DNA from: Plakobranchus ocellatus
Taxonomy: Eukaryota > Mollusca > Gastropoda > Plakobranchidae
Reading direction: 5' to 3'
Length of the DNA: 21,816 nt
Assembly: GCA_019648995.1 (NCBI GenBank)
Contig: BLXT01005065.1
Location: forward strand, 286,956-308,771
The position numbers were made by a program, and so were the translations under genes. Every line of letters begins with the position of its first letter. The stretch's first letter is position 1. Shown here piece by piece: positions 20,263 to 21,816 of this stretch. Under the pieces are notes generated by a model, which saw only the letters and a list, made by a program, of their open reading frames with translations, was not told the origin of the DNA and made no database searches.

Positions 20263-20870
20263 CATTATCATCATCATCAGGTACCTTGTCTGGAACAGAC
20301 ATTGACAATCGTGTTCCTCCACTCAAACCTATCCCCAGTTAACCTTATAAAGTTGTTATTGCTACCCTTGCCCATGACTTAAGATTTTCAATAAAATTTA
20401 TTCTGTGTCTACCTCTACTGCGTTTGCCTTCAATCTTTCCAGTGATTGCTAAGTTTTCTAAACCTTTGTTTCGGCAAATATGGTCTAAAAAGTGTAGTTG
20501 CCTCTGTCTTATGGTTTTAATTAGTGATCGCTCGAGATTAGCCTCGTTCAGTACCAATTCATTTCACTTTTTTTCTGTCCATGATATCCTTATCATTCTT
20601 CAGATGAACCACATCTCTACTGCTTCTAGTTTTTTCTCTATTTCTTTGTTTATTGTCCAACACTGACTACCATACAAAAGTACTGACCATACATATGTTT
20701 TCACTACCCTTATTATTTTGATTTTTATACTTATGTTTCTATTTGCCACTATAGGTTTCATTTTTTGGAATGTATCTTTGGCCATGGCTATTCTTTTACT
20801 TATTTCACTGTGCATCTGCCTTCTGATGTTATCAGGTAACCTAGATATTTGAATTTTGTAACTTCCAAAA
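20263..20870 (-). mobile_element. 5'-truncated LINE, copy 2 (same family as copy 1)
   Basis: Antisense to the host gene and closely related to copy 1 across 20330-20870. From 5' to 3' on the - strand it codes VTKFKYLGYLITSEGRC, then SEISKRIAMAKDTFQKMKPI, a YVWSVLLYGSQCWT block, then SLIKTIRQRQLHFLDHICRN and ITGKIEGKRSRGRHR, i.e. the region just after the RT catalytic core to the end of the protein. Frame changes separate the blocks, so it is inactive. The 3' end carries a (TGA)n-like tail (20263-20279 read on +: ccattatcatcatcatc), typical of microsatellite-tailed LINEs. Similarity stops near 20870, the 5' truncation point. It lacks the MITE and the ~79-bp deletion seen in copy 1. Confidence 0.87.
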
Positions 20871-21057
20871 GAATACATAATGATAAAATGTTAGAAATTA
20901 TTCTCAAACATAAAGGTTTACCACAAGAGCTATTCAGCCAACTACCCTTTGCTGCTCGTGCACACATTATTTGCATTGCAGATTGCACAGTTATCTGGTT
21001 ATGTTATAATATTACTCATGATACATATGCAAAGCAACTCATCACTATCTTTAGTTT

Positions 21058-21080
21058 TATATATATATATATATATATAT
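21058..21080. repeat. (AT)n microsatellite
   Basis: About 23 bases of uninterrupted TA dinucleotide. Confidence 0.95.
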
Positions 21081-21737
21081 TGTGAGATAATGCCCATGAC
21101 AATTTAAAGAAAAATAAAAAGAATACTAACGCTTTTCTCCCTTTTATAAAATGCTTTGCTTTTTTTTACACAAACTTGAAACCCATTCAGTTTTGAAAAA
21201 AATTCTTTATATGTGCACCTTTTCCATTATTATAAAATTCACAGGATGCAGTTTCAGGTTATTGCTTTTTAAAATGTTAAATTTTTTACTTGCATCTTAT
21301 TTTAACTGTTGATGAGATTTGTAAGGATTTTTTGAAGTAAATAATATTTTCTGAAAATAACACTCGAATTATTTTTTTTCCTAAAGAGGCATTTGAAAAT
21401 AAATTTTGTTCCTTTACATAAAATCTACACATCTCTATCTATTTTTCACCACGTTTCAACACAGAAATTTCATTATAATGCCAAAATTTAAAAATGTGAG
21501 AAATGCTTTTCCTGGAAAAATTTAGTGCAACTGATTTTAAAAAATCTTTAGCAATTTTTTGAAGTTGATATATTCTCTAATGTATTGTCATTTTTTCTCT
21601 CTGCCGCCATATATCATAGAAGAGTGACCGAGTTTTGTGCTTAATGTAATACATTCCTGCATGACAAAATGCACATTTTGGTCATGACAGAGCTAATGTC
21701 TGGATCTGAATATAAGCAACTTTATATAGCATGAAAT

Positions 21738-21816
21738 AAGAACATATCCATCCGGACAAGAAGAAGAGCCCTTGAGTGCTATATAGAGCCCATCTTGATG
21801 TATGGATGTGAGGCCT
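21738..21816 (+). mobile_element. LINE fragment running off the right edge
   Basis: The + strand reads NKNISIRTRRRALECYIEPI then LMYGCEA to the last base. This is the post-catalytic block of LINE polyproteins (…R.R.LeCYi.siLmYGCE.WT). It has the opposite orientation to copies 1 and 2, and its sequence differs from the equivalent YVWSVLLYGSQCWT block of copy 2, so it belongs to another family or subfamily. The left boundary is uncertain; a stop codon precedes the recognisable part. Confidence 0.65.

Larger units (their letters stand above)
20203..21816 (+). other. Intron 8 (open at the right edge)
   Basis: It starts with GTGAGT and has no acceptor plus coding exon before the window ends. It holds LINE copy 2 (20263-20870), an (AT)n run and the start of a + strand LINE fragment. 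The stretch 20890-21700 otherwise shows nothing I recognise. Confidence 0.7.

Noticed and set aside
1..21816. CRISPR array, prokaryotic defence system or operon
   Set aside because: No spaced direct repeats of the right form and no clustered intact genes; the exon-intron structure marks animal DNA.

Overview
The window looks like AT-rich nuclear DNA of an invertebrate animal: coding sequence is confined to short GT-AG exons separated by long introns, and those introns carry decayed LINE retrotransposons, a MITE, microsatellites and tandem duplications. There is no operon structure, no dense coding and no rRNA or tRNA gene that I can support. The organism is probably a marine or freshwater lophotrochozoan such as a mollusc. 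That guess rests on the repeat flavour ((GATCTA)n clusters, many TAGGCCTA palindromes, invertebrate-type LINE proteins) and is low confidence.

The one host gene I recognise is on the + strand. Eight coding exons (1688-1847, 6635-6742, 7343-7423, 13562-13623, 16438-16491, 16655-16753, 18158-18223, 20142-20202) join without a frame break into about 230 residues. They form the N-terminal two thirds of a malate/L-lactate dehydrogenase-like (Ldh_2) NAD(P)H-dependent oxidoreductase of the YjmC / AllD / DpkA type. Every intron is GT-AG and the phases agree. The remaining third of the protein lies beyond the right edge.

Region by region: 1-1600 is upstream DNA with no recognised gene, with a plausible 5'UTR splice acceptor ending at 1600. 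Intron 1 (1848-6634) contains a largely complete but inactivated LINE on the - strand (about 2372-5648). Its 5' segment is inverted in the way twin priming produces, it has an internal 195-bp tandem duplication, and a 306-bp TTAA-flanked MITE is nested in its 3' part. Intron 3 (7424-13561) is mostly non-coding with GATCTA clusters, a 3 x 40-bp minisatellite and an imperfect trinucleotide tract. Intron 4 (13624-16437) has a diverged ~197-bp tandem duplication and a long (CT)n tract. Intron 6 has a second kind of retrotransposon-protein fragment. Intron 7 starts with an ~80-bp tandem duplication and a CAT-rich tract. Intron 8 carries a 5'-truncated sister copy of the intron-1 LINE only about 60 bp after exon 8, and the window ends inside a third LINE fragment on the + strand.

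I did not find a new multi-gene system. The most informative items are the layered transposon history in intron 1 (LINE insertion with inversion, then MITE insertion, confirmed by a MITE-free sister copy in the same window) and the bacterial-type oxidoreductase as a multi-exon animal gene.
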